Below, piece after piece: positions 63,901 to 64,000 of a DNA stretch of 64,000 nt. The DNA lies in the NCBI GenBank assembly GCA_024509875.1, contig JAMPIV010013725.1, forward strand, positions 28,501 through 92,500. The letters run 5' to 3'. The notes under the pieces are model-generated. The model made no database searches, was not told the DNA's origin, and saw only the letters and a program-made list of their open reading frames with translations. The stretch's first letter is position 1; each line of letters opens with the position of its first letter. A program made the translations under genes and the position numbers. The stretch comes from Oreohelix idahoensis (lineage: Eukaryota > Mollusca > Gastropoda > Stylommatophora > Oreohelicidae).

Positions 63901-64000
63901 TTCCCCTCTATTCTTTTCCGCCCCCACCATTTTCGGTAATCGCCTCTTGCCCCACACCTAACCCCCTTATATACCACACATTCTGCCAACGTAATCGACC
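60901..64000. repeat. Strand-biased pyrimidine-rich then C-rich region
   Basis: From about 60901 the plus strand is mostly C and T. From about 61260 it carries many runs of six to ten C, with G scarce. Predicted frames (61029-61490, 62303-62638, 63152-63394) are Pro/Ser/Leu/Phe-rich only because of this composition. There is no clear tandem period. The minus strand has many G runs. It may be a real strand-asymmetric region or poor-quality sequence at an assembly edge. Confidence 0.7.

Overview
This is invertebrate-type nuclear DNA, AT-rich and packed with transposable elements. There are no bacterial operons, rRNA or canonical tRNA genes. Ty3/gypsy LTR elements, Tigger, CACTA-like and hAT DNA transposons, several LINE families with short-repeat tails, two tRNA-derived SINE families and long minisatellites all point to a metazoan. 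A mollusc or an arthropod seems most plausible, but the sequence alone does not settle it.

Layout. 1-9180: the 3' part of a Ty3/gypsy element (RT, RNase H, integrase with a long acidic tail), then a long non-coding stretch with degenerate repeats. 10132-20236: a nearly complete, young LTR retrotransposon whose pol order is protease-integrase-RT-RNase H, the order of the Gmr1-like branch of Ty3/gypsy. 20237-26575: an LTR element on the minus strand with no pol. Its only substantial gene encodes a coiled-coil protein followed, after one in-frame TGA, by a basic Asn-rich region. It shares polypurine-tract and LTR-start features with the Gmr1-like element and is the best candidate here for an undescribed non-autonomous system. 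26576-31677: the 3' end of a third gypsy element whose LTR holds a Tigger transposon (TA duplication), whose transposase gene holds a CACTA-like transposon (TTA duplication). 31678-36780: a 39-41 bp minisatellite split by a hAT element.

36781-60900 is a mosaic. Two spliced-looking segments in matching phase (37053-37196 and 38622-38797) look like exons of a host gene on the plus strand. Around them lie LINE 3' fragments of at least seven families, several with exact target-site duplications and some nested in each other, four copies of one tRNA-derived SINE, one copy of a second SINE, a five-copy dispersed repeat and an internally deleted hAT element with perfect 11-bp terminal repeats and an 8-bp target duplication (51643-53696). 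From about 60900 to the end the plus strand becomes pyrimidine-rich and then C-rich, with many C homopolymers and little G. No gene is visible there, and it may be real strand-biased DNA or poor sequence.

Many frame breaks lie at or near homopolymers, and the two LTRs of the young element differ mostly by homopolymer length. Some apparent pseudogenisation may therefore be consensus error. All similarity statements come from reading motifs and comparing repeats by eye; no database search or alignment was run.
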